Positions 22,228-29,456 of a stretch of 33,965 bases of DNA are shown here, in pieces. Position numbers and translations under genes: made by a program. The notes beneath the pieces are model-generated. The model saw only the letters and a program-made list of their open reading frames with translations, had not been told where the DNA came from and ran no database searches. Numbering within the stretch: the first letter of the stretch is position 1; every line of letters starts with the position of its first letter. Source of the stretch: Sphingomonas sp. 28-66-16 (lineage in GTDB: Bacteria > Pseudomonadota > Alphaproteobacteria > Sphingomonadales > Sphingomonadaceae); contig NCGF01000025.1 of the NCBI GenBank assembly GCA_002281485.1, positions 1-33,965 on the forward strand, read 5' to 3'.

Positions 22228-22646
22228 TCGCGCGCAAACAGCATCGCGTCGTCGGCGAAGGCCTTGAACTCCAGGGCATTGCCGCTCGGGTCTCGGAAGA
22301 ACATCGTCGCCTGCTCGCCCGCCTGGCCCTTGAACCGGACATGCGGCGCGATGCCGAAGGCGATCCCTGCCGCCGCGATCCGGGCGGCGAACCGCTCCCA
22401 ATCGGCCATCGTCAGCACCACACCGAAATGCGGAACGGGCACGGCATGGCCATCGACGGCCGTCGTTGTCGGGCCGGGCCGGGCATCGGGATCGAGATGG
22501 ACGACGATCTGATGCCCGAACAGATCGAAATCGATCCATTGCGCGGCGCTCCGCCCCTCGGCGCAGCCAAGCACCCCGCCGTAAAAGGCGCGCGCAGCGG
22601 CAAGATCGTGGACCGGAAAGGCGAGATGGAAGGGGCGGATCGTCAT
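22224..22646 (-). CDS. VOC-family (glyoxalase/dioxygenase-like) protein
   Basis: The 140-residue protein has the paired beta-alpha-beta-beta-beta modules of the vicinal oxygen chelate fold. Metal-ligand positions are present as His7 (PFHLAF), His73 (PHFGVVL) and Glu126 (NALEFKAF). [16 protein letters not shown] near the end is a typical VOC signature. Members include glyoxalase I, extradiol dioxygenases and fosfomycin-resistance enzymes; the conserved [12 protein letters not shown] segment is commonest in uncharacterised dioxygenase-like members. It is convergent with the HTH gene and divergent from lnt. Function within the superfamily is open. Confidence 0.85.
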   Translation of the reverse strand: MTIRPFHLAFPVHDLAAARAFYGGVLGCAEGRSAAQWIDFDLFGHQIVVHLDPDARPGPTTTAVDGHAVPVPHFGVVLTMADWERFAARIAAAGIAFGIAPHVRFKGQAGEQATMFFRDPSGNALEFKAFADDAMLFARD

Positions 22647-22753
22647 CGCGTCACGCTAGCGGCACCGATCGCTTTCGTCATCCTTTCACGCGATTGCGCG
22701 GTGTCGGTGCTCGCGCGTTGCCTCGGCAGCCGAATCGGGCGATATCGCCCCGC

Positions 22754-24313
22754 GTGAAATTACCCCCTGCCCTTTTGTCGATCGGCCTCGGTGCGGCGGC
22801 AGCGATCGGCTTTGCACCGCTCAATCTATGGCCAGTGACCTTGGCCTGCCTCGCCTGGTGGCTGCTGCTCGTCCACGATGCGCCCAGCCTGCGCGCGGTG
22901 TTGTTGCGCGGCTGGCTGTTCGGGCTCGGCTATCTCACCGTCGCCAATCTGTGGATTCAGCGCGCCTTCACCTATCAGGACGCGATGCCCGCATGGCTGG
23001 GCTATCCCGCCGTGGTCCTGCTCGCGCTTTATCTCGCCATTTATCCGATGTTCGCCGCCGGCCTCGCCTGGCGTCTCGCGAGCCCGCGCGCCTCGGGCGA
23101 TAGCGCGACCCTCCCCGGCGGCAGCTTCGTGCTGGTCGCCGGCGCCGCGTGGATCGTCACCGAATGGCTCCGCGCGACGATGCTGACGGGCTATCCTTGG
23201 GACCCGCTGGCGGCGATCTGGCTACCGGCGATCGGGGTGGCACGCGCGACCGCCTGGATCGGCACCTATGCGCTGTCGGGGCTGACGGTCGTGCTCGCGG
23301 GCAGCCTGTTGCTGCTGGTGACCCAGCGGCGCTGGCGGCTGACCGCGCCGATGATCGCGGCCACGGCCCTGCTCGGGCTATCGGCGCTCGGTGATCGAAC
23401 GGTGCCCGCCACACCTGCCGACGCCCCCCGCGTGCGCGTGATCCAGCCCGATCTCGATCAGGAACAGCGCCCCCGCGAGGATTATGCCGAGACCAATCTC
23501 GCGACGATCGAGGCTTTGATGGGCACCCCCGGCCCCGCCCCCCGACTGATCGTCTGGCCCGAAGGCGCGCTGCGCTTCTTCGTCGAGGACGGTTATCCGC
23601 CCGAATGGTATTGGCGCGGGCGTGCGCCCGAGGTCCGCGCGCGGATCGCCAGCCATCTCGGCCCGCGCGACATCGTGCTGGCCGGCGGCAACGGCTTGCT
23701 GTTCGATGCGCAAGGCAAGCTCACCGCCGCCACCAACGCGATCTTCGCCATCGATTCGCGCGGACGGCTGCTTGGCCGGTACGACAAGGCGCATCTGGTG
23801 CCATGGGGCGAATATCTGCCGGCCAGGCCGCTGATGTCGGCGATCGGGCTGTCGCGGCTTGTGCCCGGCGACACCGATTTCCGCCCGGGTCCGGGCCCCG
23901 CCAGCCTCGGCCTGCCGGGTTTCGGGCTGATCGGCTTCCAGATCTGCTATGAGATCATCTTTTCGGGCCATGTCGTCGATCGCGCGCACCGCCCGCGGCT
24001 GATCTTCAATCCGTCGAACGACAGCTGGTACGCGCCTTCGGGTCCCGCCCAGCATCTCGCCATGGCCCGACTACGCGCGATCGAGGAGGGGCTGCCCGTG
24101 ATCCGGGCAACGCCGACCGGAATTTCGGCGATCGTCGATGCCGACGGGATCGTGCGCGCCCACATCGGCTTCGATCGCCCGGGCGCGATCGAGCTGCCGA
24201 TTCCATCCGCCCATCCGCCGACCCTGTTTGCCCGCGCCGGCAATCTGATGGCTGCGCTCGTTGCCATCGGGTTGCTCGCGCTGGCAGTTGCCATTCGTCG
24301 GCGAGCGCGATAG
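22754..24313 (+). CDS. lnt: Apolipoprotein N-acyltransferase
   Basis: The 519-residue inner-membrane enzyme adds the third acyl chain to lipoproteins. Several N-terminal membrane spans (for example 6-40, 82-108, 123-140, 172-190) precede the periplasmic nitrilase-like domain. Its catalytic triad is visible: Glu270 (VWPEGALRFF), Lys345 (RYDKAHLVPWGEYLP) and Cys398 (GFQICYEIIF). A last membrane span lies at about 494-514. The start is GTG at 22754 (VKLPPALL); the reading frame is open far upstream but without homology there. In relatives it follows corC directly and precedes metK, as it does here (70 nt). Confidence 0.95.
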   Translation: MKLPPALLSIGLGAAAAIGFAPLNLWPVTLACLAWWLLLVHDAPSLRAVLLRGWLFGLGYLTVANLWIQRAFTYQDAMPAWLGYPAVVLLALYLAIYPMFAAGLAWRLASPRASGDSATLPGGSFVLVAGAAWIVTEWLRATMLTGYPWDPLAAIWLPAIGVARATAWIGTYALSGLTVVLAGSLLLLVTQRRWRLTAPMIAATALLGLSALGDRTVPATPADAPRVRVIQPDLDQEQRPREDYAETNLATIEALMGTPGPAPRLIVWPEGALRFFVEDGYPPEWYWRGRAPEVRARIASHLGPRDIVLAGGNGLLFDAQGKLTAATNAIFAIDSRGRLLGRYDKAHLVPWGEYLPARPLMSAIGLSRLVPGDTDFRPGPGPASLGLPGFGLIGFQICYEIIFSGHVVDRAHRPRLIFNPSNDSWYAPSGPAQHLAMARLRAIEEGLPVIRATPTGISAIVDADGIVRAHIGFDRPGAIELPIPSAHPPTLFARAGNLMAALVAIGLLALAVAIRRRAR

Positions 24314-24318
24314 GGGCT

Positions 24319-24340
24319 CATATAACAAAAGCTTTATATC
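24319..24340. promoter_or_regulatory. Palindromic operator in the metK leader (SahR-like candidate)
   Basis: An AT-rich inverted repeat ATATAA (24320-24325)-N8-TTATAT (24334-24339) stands alone in otherwise GC-rich DNA, 43 nt before the metK start. It resembles the ATATAAAG/CTTTATAT-type operators reported for ArsR-family SahR regulators of the SAM cycle in proteobacteria. The symmetry is seen directly; the regulator is an inference from memory. No SahR gene is in the window. Confidence 0.5.
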
Positions 24341-24382
24341 CGATTTCCCACCCGCCATCTCCGCCCAACCAGAGGGATTTCC

Positions 24383-25606
24383 ATGCGCGCTTCGTTTCTT
24401 TTCACGTCCGAATCGGTCTCCGAAGGCCACCCCGACAAAGTCGCCGACCAGATTTCCGACGCCGTTGTCGACCTGTTCCTGTCGAAGGACCCCTATGCGC
24501 GCATCGCCTGTGAGACGCTGACGACCACCAACCGCGTCGTTCTCGCCGGTGAAATCCGCTGCAAGGGCGTGTATGAAAACGGCGAATGGGCCCCCGGCGC
24601 GCTCGACGAGATCGAGGCCGCCGTCCGCGCGACCGTCAAGCGCATCGGTTACGAGCAGGATGGCTTCCACTGGGAGACCTTCGAATTCGCCAACCACCTC
24701 CACGGCCAGAGCGCCCATATCGCGCAGGGCGTCGACGAGAGCGGCAACAAGGACGAAGGCGCCGGCGATCAGGGCATCATGTTCGGTTACGCGACCGACG
24801 AGACCCCCGATCTGCTGCCCGCGACGCTCTATTATTCGCACCGTATCCTCGAAAAGATGGCGCATGACCGCCACAACAAGGTAGTTCCTTTCCTCGAGCC
24901 CGACGCCAAGAGTCAGGTCACGCTGCATTACGAGAACGAAGTCCCCGTGCGCGCGACCGCGCTCGTCGTTTCGACACAGCACGCGCCCGGCTATTTCTTC
25001 CATGACAACGAGGGCGATCCGGCCAAGTACAAGGAACTGCGCGACTATGTCGTCGGTGTGTTCCACGAGGTCCTGCCCGAAGGCTTCATCACCGACGAAA
25101 CCGCGATCTACGTCAACCCGACCGGCCGCTTCGAAATCGGTGGCCCTGACGGCGATGCGGGTGTCACCGGGCGCAAGATCATCGTCGACACCTACGGCGG
25201 TGCCTCGCCCCACGGGGGCGGCGCGTTCAGCGGCAAGGACCCGACCAAGGTCGATCGCTCGGCCGCCTATGTCGCACGCTACATGGCGAAGAACATCGTC
25301 GCCGCCGGGCTCGCCCGTCGCTGCACGATCCAGCTGAGCTACGCGATCGGCATCGCCGAGCCGCTGTCGCTCTATGTCGATCTGCACGGCACCGCTGCCG
25401 ATGGCGTGACCGAGGCGAAGCTCGAGGAAGTGCTGCCGACGCTGGTCCGGCTGACCCCCAAGGGCATCCGCGAGCATCTCAAGCTCAACGCGCCGATCTA
25501 CCAGAAGACCGCCAGCTATGGCCATTTCGGGCGCAAGGCCGACGGCGACAGCTTTACCTGGGAAGCAACCGATCTGGTCGACAAGCTCAAGGCGGCGATG
25601 GCGTAA
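24383..25606 (+). CDS. metK: S-adenosylmethionine synthetase
   Basis: The 407-residue enzyme makes SAM from ATP and methionine. Signatures: [18 protein letters not shown] (13-30), [12 protein letters not shown] (126-137) and the P-loop [19 protein letters not shown] (278-296). The start follows AGAGGGA at a proper distance. Its product feeds the SAM-dependent enzymes encoded around it (MiaB, TrmB and the rSAM protein at 29457). A palindrome upstream suggests repression by a SAM-cycle regulator, and a terminator follows at 25639. Length is slightly above the E. coli enzyme (384), normal for alphaproteobacteria. Confidence 0.97.
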   Translation: MRASFLFTSESVSEGHPDKVADQISDAVVDLFLSKDPYARIACETLTTTNRVVLAGEIRCKGVYENGEWAPGALDEIEAAVRATVKRIGYEQDGFHWETFEFANHLHGQSAHIAQGVDESGNKDEGAGDQGIMFGYATDETPDLLPATLYYSHRILEKMAHDRHNKVVPFLEPDAKSQVTLHYENEVPVRATALVVSTQHAPGYFFHDNEGDPAKYKELRDYVVGVFHEVLPEGFITDETAIYVNPTGRFEIGGPDGDAGVTGRKIIVDTYGGASPHGGGAFSGKDPTKVDRSAAYVARYMAKNIVAAGLARRCTIQLSYAIGIAEPLSLYVDLHGTAADGVTEAKLEEVLPTLVRLTPKGIREHLKLNAPIYQKTASYGHFGRKADGDSFTWEATDLVDKLKAAMA

Positions 25607-25638
25607 GCTTCGCTCCGGCAGACGATCGAAATGACAGG

Positions 25639-25671
25639 CTCCCCGGGCGTCGCGCGACTCCCGGGGAGTTT
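25639..25671 (+). terminator. Intrinsic terminator after metK
   Basis: CTCCCCGGG (25639-25647) pairs with CCCGGGGAG (25660-25668), the loop containing a further self-complementary GTCGCGCGAC, followed by TTTGCTT. It lies 33 nt after the metK stop and 20 nt before the 3' end of the convergent channel gene, so it may serve both directions. Confidence 0.75.
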
Positions 25672-25690
25672 GCTTGGGTGAAACGCGCCT

Positions 25691-26566
25691 CTAGGACAGC
25701 GGCTTCCTCGCGACCGGTTGCGGGCGGGCATTGCGGCGCGCGGCATTTCTTTTGCGGGTCTCACCGCCTTTGCGCATCTCGTCCTTCACCTGGGCATGCG
25801 CGAGTACCGCGAACAGGCCCGCACCGCCGGCCAGATTGCCCAGGATCGCCGGCACGAGGAACCCGAGCAACACCCGGACCGGGCCCGCTTCGCCGCTGAA
25901 GATCATCACGAACGCCTCGTTCGAACCGACGATCGAATGGCTGAAGCCGCCGATCGCGACCAGATAGGTCACCGCGAAGATGACGAAGAACGATTGCTCG
26001 CGGGCATTGGGGAGCGCCCAGGCGATGATCGCGATGAGAAAACCCGCCGGAACCGCGTTGAGAAACGTCGCCAGCGGGCTCAAGGCGAGCACGGTATGCG
26101 AGACGTTGATCATGCCTTCGCGGATCGCCGGATCGCCCGGCCAGCCCCACACGATCGCCGCCGCCGACAACGCCGTGCCGACCAGGTTCGCGCCGATCAC
26201 GATTGCCCACAGTCGCAACGTCCGCACTGCGGCCCAACGGCTCGGCGTCGTCACGAGCGGCAGCATCGCGGTGATGGTGCTTTCGGTGAACAATTGCATC
26301 CGCCCCAGAATGACGAGCAAAAACCCCATCGGATAGCCGATCGCCGCGATCAGCGGGCGCGCCGGGCTGTCGGGGAGATGCGCCTCGAGCGTCCCTTCGG
26401 CGAGCAGCGATGCGCTGATCGTCAGCCCCGCCGCGAGCCCCGACCAGAACAGCGACGACACCGGGCGCTCGAGCTCGTCCTGCCCTTCCTCGCGGACCGC
26501 GCGGTGCAGTTCCTGGGCATTGGCGGCCTTCAGCTCGTCGACATCGCCATCGGTCGTCTCGGTCAT
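25691..26566 (-). CDS. Formate/nitrite transporter (FNT) family channel
   Basis: The 291-residue inner-membrane protein has about six helices (approximately 38-58, 71-93, 115-140, 160-186, 192-209, 233-258). The central pore histidine of the family is His210 in GGFSHSIVGSNEAF. A hydrophilic acidic N-terminus (1-35) and a basic C-terminal tail (260-291) suit the YfdC-like branch rather than FocA or NirC proper. It would conduct small monovalent anions such as formate, nitrite or a similar acid; the substrate is not readable. AGGAG lies 7 nt before the start. It interrupts the usual metK-trmB neighbourhood on the opposite strand. Confidence 0.88.
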   Translation of the reverse strand: MTETTDGDVDELKAANAQELHRAVREEGQDELERPVSSLFWSGLAAGLTISASLLAEGTLEAHLPDSPARPLIAAIGYPMGFLLVILGRMQLFTESTITAMLPLVTTPSRWAAVRTLRLWAIVIGANLVGTALSAAAIVWGWPGDPAIREGMINVSHTVLALSPLATFLNAVPAGFLIAIIAWALPNAREQSFFVIFAVTYLVAIGGFSHSIVGSNEAFVMIFSGEAGPVRVLLGFLVPAILGNLAGGAGLFAVLAHAQVKDEMRKGGETRKRNAARRNARPQPVARKPLS

Positions 26567-26656
26567 GCAAATCTCCTCATGTCAGACGCGTAACGGTCGA
26601 CAGACCATTCGGCTCCCGGCTGGACATTCGCCGTGCAGGCATTAGGCGGGCGCCCA

Positions 26657-27346
26657 ATGAACGATCCCACCACCATCCGCCGCCTCTATGGCCGCCGCTC
26701 GGGTCACAAACTGCGCATCGGGCAGGCCGGCCTCGTCGAAGACCTGCTGCCCCAAGTCTCGGTCCCCGAAGACGGCCCGCTATCGGCCGCGCAGTTGTTC
26801 GGCGACACGATGCCTGCTGACTGCCCGCTGCATTTCGAGATCGGTTTTGGCGCCGGCGAGCATCTTGCCGCGCAGGCGGCGGCGCATCCGGGCACGGGGT
26901 TCATCGGCTGCGAGCCGTTCCTCAACGGCGTCGTCGGAGCGCTCGGCCATATCCGCGACGGCGCACTCGGCAACGTCCGGCTGCATATGGGCGATGCGCT
27001 GACGGTGCTCGAGCGGCTGCCCGACGCCTCGCTCGAGCGCGTTTACCTGCTCCACCCCGATCCGTGGCGCAAGGCGCGCCACGCCAAGCGGCGGATGATC
27101 AACAATGGCCCGCTCGATCTGATCCACGCCAAGCTCAGGCCCGGCGGCGAATTCCGGCTCGGTACCGATGACCCGACCTATTGCCGCTGGTCGATGATGA
27201 TCATGAACGCGCGGACCGATTTCGCCTGGCAGGCGTCATCCGCCGCAGATTTCCTGATCCGCCCCGACGACTGGCCCGAGACGCGCTATGAACGCAAGGC
27301 GCGGCGCCAGGGGCGCGAGGTGTGGTACTTTACGTACCGGCGCTAA
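26657..27346 (+). CDS. trmB: tRNA (guanine-N7)-methyltransferase
   Basis: The 229-residue SAM-dependent enzyme makes m7G46 in tRNA variable loops. Motif I EIGFGAGEH (61-69) binds SAM; HPDPWRKARHAKRR (133-146) and the later GTDDPTY (169-175) are the TrmB hallmarks. The start MNDPTTIRR was chosen over a GTG 24 nt upstream by comparison with typical N-termini. Its stop overlaps that of the convergent small UVR-motif gene (CTAA). With MiaB and TsaB it adds to the tRNA-modification content of this core region. Confidence 0.95.
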   Translation: MNDPTTIRRLYGRRSGHKLRIGQAGLVEDLLPQVSVPEDGPLSAAQLFGDTMPADCPLHFEIGFGAGEHLAAQAAAHPGTGFIGCEPFLNGVVGALGHIRDGALGNVRLHMGDALTVLERLPDASLERVYLLHPDPWRKARHAKRRMINNGPLDLIHAKLRPGGEFRLGTDDPTYCRWSMMIMNARTDFAWQASSAADFLIRPDDWPETRYERKARRQGREVWYFTYRR

Positions 27347-27618
27347 GCCTTGCCGCGCCGTGATCGGCCGCGGGTCATCAGATCGGGGCGCGGCGGCGGG
27401 GTCCAGCCCTTGGGGGGCGTGACCTGCTGGCGACTGGTGCCGAGCCCCATCGCGCCCGGTCGCTGGCGAATCAACCCGTCAGTATCGGCATCGGATGCCG
27501 TTCCCGGATCGGCACCGCCGCGCAGCAGCGCGATCTGATCGCGCAGCGCCCGCGCGGTTTCGAAATCGAGCGCGGCGGCTGCCGCTTCCATCGCGGCGCG
27601 AAGATCGGATTCGGTCAT
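27343..27618 (-). CDS. Small UvrB/UvrC-motif protein
   Basis: The 91-residue protein starts with a single UVR motif (SDLRAAMEAAAAALDFETARALRDQIALLRG, residues 4-33), the helical hairpin by which UvrB and UvrC interact and which also occurs in Clp-associated McsA proteins. The rest is a basic, proline-rich tail (PPKGWTPPPRPDLMTRGRSRRGKA). There are no zinc-binding cysteines as in McsA. It could modulate nucleotide excision repair or bind another UVR partner; this is inference. It overlaps trmB by 4 nt at the 3' end and lies 75 nt downstream of the GNAT gene on the same strand, so the two may share a transcript. Confidence 0.7.
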   Translation of the reverse strand: MTESDLRAAMEAAAAALDFETARALRDQIALLRGGADPGTASDADTDGLIRQRPGAMGLGTSRQQVTPPKGWTPPPRPDLMTRGRSRRGKA

Positions 27619-27693
27619 CGCTGGTCAACGCCGCTCGTGCCAAAGCGATGCATGCCGCGGCCGGTCGTCAGCTCGATAGCGCGCCGCCGCCCG

Positions 27694-28785
27694 TCAATGC
27701 CCCTGCCCGCTGCGGCGCCAAAGGCCGCGCATCGCCCGCGCCAAGAGCGCGAGCGCCCCGGGCCGGACGATCAGCCAGTCGCGGATTGCCGGCCCCTTGG
27801 TGGCGCCGATCACGCTCTTGTAGCCGCTGTCGCCGGCACCCCAGTCGACCTTGGTGATGCCGCCGGCCAGCGCTGCCGCGAGATTGCGATAATAGAGCAG
27901 TTTGCCCGGCGAGTGCTTGGCGAATGCCGGATCATAGCTGTTGGCGATGGCATATTTGAGCGTGCCGGCATCGATATCGAACGAGAAGGCGGCGGGCTTG
28001 CCGTTTACGGTGAGCAGCGCCGCCTGCAACATCGCGGCTAGCACCGGATCGGTCGCTGCCATCCGCCAAAAGGCGCCATGGCCGGTCTGCGTGAACTTGG
28101 CGTCGCGTCCATCGGTGCGGGCGGCGATCCAGCTCGCTTCCTCGATCGCGGCAAGCTGATCGAACCCACCTCCGGCCAGCGCCGCACCGTCGAGGAAGCG
28201 CCAGTCGAGCGCGCCATGCGCGGCGAGATGCTTTTCGTGGAAACGATTCTTGCGCAGCGTCGAATTGCGCGGCCAGCCTTCCGCCGCCTGCGCCGCCATG
28301 TCGAGCACGAAGCTGTCGGCGACGAACCGATCGAGCACCGCCCAGCCCTGCGCGCGCGCCGCGTCGATCAGCGCGCCAGCGGCGGGATCATCGTCATAGA
28401 CCGGGCCGATCCGCAATGCGTTGACCTTTCCGGCCAGCGCCTCGAGCAGCAGCGCATAGCCATCGGGCGTGGCATCGGCGCGCGCCGGAAAGCCGCGAAA
28501 CGGCCAATAGCTCCCGGGAATCGCGGCACAGCGGAGGAGCGCCGGGCCGATGCTGACGAACGGAATCGCGATCTCGGGGCGCCCGGCGCGCTCGACGACG
28601 ATCGTCCGCGCGGCGCCGCCATAGGCCGCCAACGCCGCCGCATACCATTGATAACGCAGGAAGCGATGCGTTTCGGGGCCGGACGACGCGACCCGGTCGA
28701 TCGCGCCCGAAAGCCCGTCGACCACCGCTACCCGCGCGGCGGGCGGCAGCCGCTCGAAATCAGCGAGGCGCATCGGCTTGGTCAT
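27694..28785 (-). CDS. GNAT-fold acyltransferase of the BioF2/CelD (Acetyltransf_6) type
   Basis: The 363-residue protein has tandem GNAT-like halves. The C-terminal part (about 150-310: RKNRFHEKHL, then LTVNGKPAAFSFDIDAGTLKYAIANSYDPAFAKHSPGKLLYYRNL) matches the Acetyltransf_6/FemAB-like fold seen in proteins linked to cellulose or exopolysaccharide synthesis (CelD/BcsL) and in amino-acyl transferases. No membrane span or signal peptide is seen. AGGAGG precedes the ATG at 28785, and an upstream in-frame start was rejected for that reason. It is divergent from the DUF2721 gene. The acyl acceptor is unknown. Confidence 0.78.
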   Translation of the reverse strand: MTKPMRLADFERLPPAARVAVVDGLSGAIDRVASSGPETHRFLRYQWYAAALAAYGGAARTIVVERAGRPEIAIPFVSIGPALLRCAAIPGSYWPFRGFPARADATPDGYALLLEALAGKVNALRIGPVYDDDPAAGALIDAARAQGWAVLDRFVADSFVLDMAAQAAEGWPRNSTLRKNRFHEKHLAAHGALDWRFLDGAALAGGGFDQLAAIEEASWIAARTDGRDAKFTQTGHGAFWRMAATDPVLAAMLQAALLTVNGKPAAFSFDIDAGTLKYAIANSYDPAFAKHSPGKLLYYRNLAAALAGGITKVDWGAGDSGYKSVIGATKGPAIRDWLIVRPGALALLARAMRGLWRRSGQGH

Positions 28786-28862
28786 GGTGCCTCCTACCCC
28801 GCGATCGGTTACCAACCGGTTGGCGCTTGACCCGCGCCGCCTTGCCACGTCAGACAGCAGTG

Positions 28863-29324
28863 ATGGAATTCTCCCCCGCCGTCACCACGATCGCGCAGAC
28901 GATCCAGCTATCGCTGAGCCCGGTGTTCATGCTGGCGGGCATCGCTGGCATCCTGAACGTGATCGCCGGGCGGCTCGCGCGCGTCGTCGATCGGGCGCGC
29001 ACGCTCGAGGCGCTGCACCCGCGATCGAGCGGCCCGGAACATGATCGCCACGTCTGGGAATTGCGGCTGCTCGACCGGCGGATGTCGGTGATCAACACCG
29101 CAATGTTCCTGTGCGTTTCGAGCGCAGTGGCGACCTGCTGCGTTGTCGCGCTGCTGTTCGTCGCCGAGCTGATTCACCTCCATATCGGCCCCGTCGTCGC
29201 GCTGATCTTCATCCTCGCGATGCTGTTGCTGGTGGCCGGCCTGATCGCTTTCATGATCGAGGTGCGCCTGTCGCTCAGGGCGACGCATGTGCGGGTGGAA
29301 CTGCTCGAGCGCGAGCGGGCATAG
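28863..29324 (+). CDS. DUF2721 family membrane protein
   Basis: The 153-residue protein shows the family N-terminus TIAQTIQLSLSPVFMLAGIAGILNVIAGRLARVVDRAR (about 9-46), with one membrane helix at about 14-32, followed by a cytosolic loop and two further helices (about 78-103 and 109-133). The function of DUF2721 proteins is unknown. The start MEFSPAV fits homologues; an upstream in-frame ATG (28827) is less likely. No functional link to its neighbours is apparent. Downstream, 132 nt separate it from the LexA-controlled operon. Confidence 0.8.
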   Translation: MEFSPAVTTIAQTIQLSLSPVFMLAGIAGILNVIAGRLARVVDRARTLEALHPRSSGPEHDRHVWELRLLDRRMSVINTAMFLCVSSAVATCCVVALLFVAELIHLHIGPVVALIFILAMLLLVAGLIAFMIEVRLSLRATHVRVELLERERA

Positions 29325-29416
29325 ATCAGGCCGAACCCGGCAACGCACCCGGCCCGCCCTCGGCCGATCGATTTCGCCGCCTGTTTCGCGGCGATCGGCG
29401 CGAGAAAAGCACAGCA

Positions 29417-29456
29417 TTGACTGGACTTGCCAGCGCCTGGAACATATGTGGAACAC
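29417..29456 (+). promoter_or_regulatory. LexA-box (SOS) promoter of the rSAM-udgX operon
   Basis: The sequence at 29440-29454 reads GAAC-N7-GAAC, which on the other strand is GTTC-CACATAT-GTTC, a perfect match to the alphaproteobacterial LexA box GTTC-N7-GTTC. A -35-like TTGACT is at 29417-29422, and 17 nt later the -10 region falls inside the box (GAACAT/CATATG, 29440-29448). The box ends 2 nt before the rSAM ATG at 29457. LexA bound here would block RNA polymerase, and the transcript would start at or just before the ATG, implying a very short or absent leader. The motif is seen directly; LexA control is an inference from it. Confidence 0.75.

Noticed and set aside
24314-24382. Possible SAM riboswitch (SAM-II, SAM/SAH) before metK
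   Set aside because: The gap is only 69 nt and shows neither the SAM-II pseudoknot pattern nor the SAM/SAH consensus; the palindrome suggests an operator instead.
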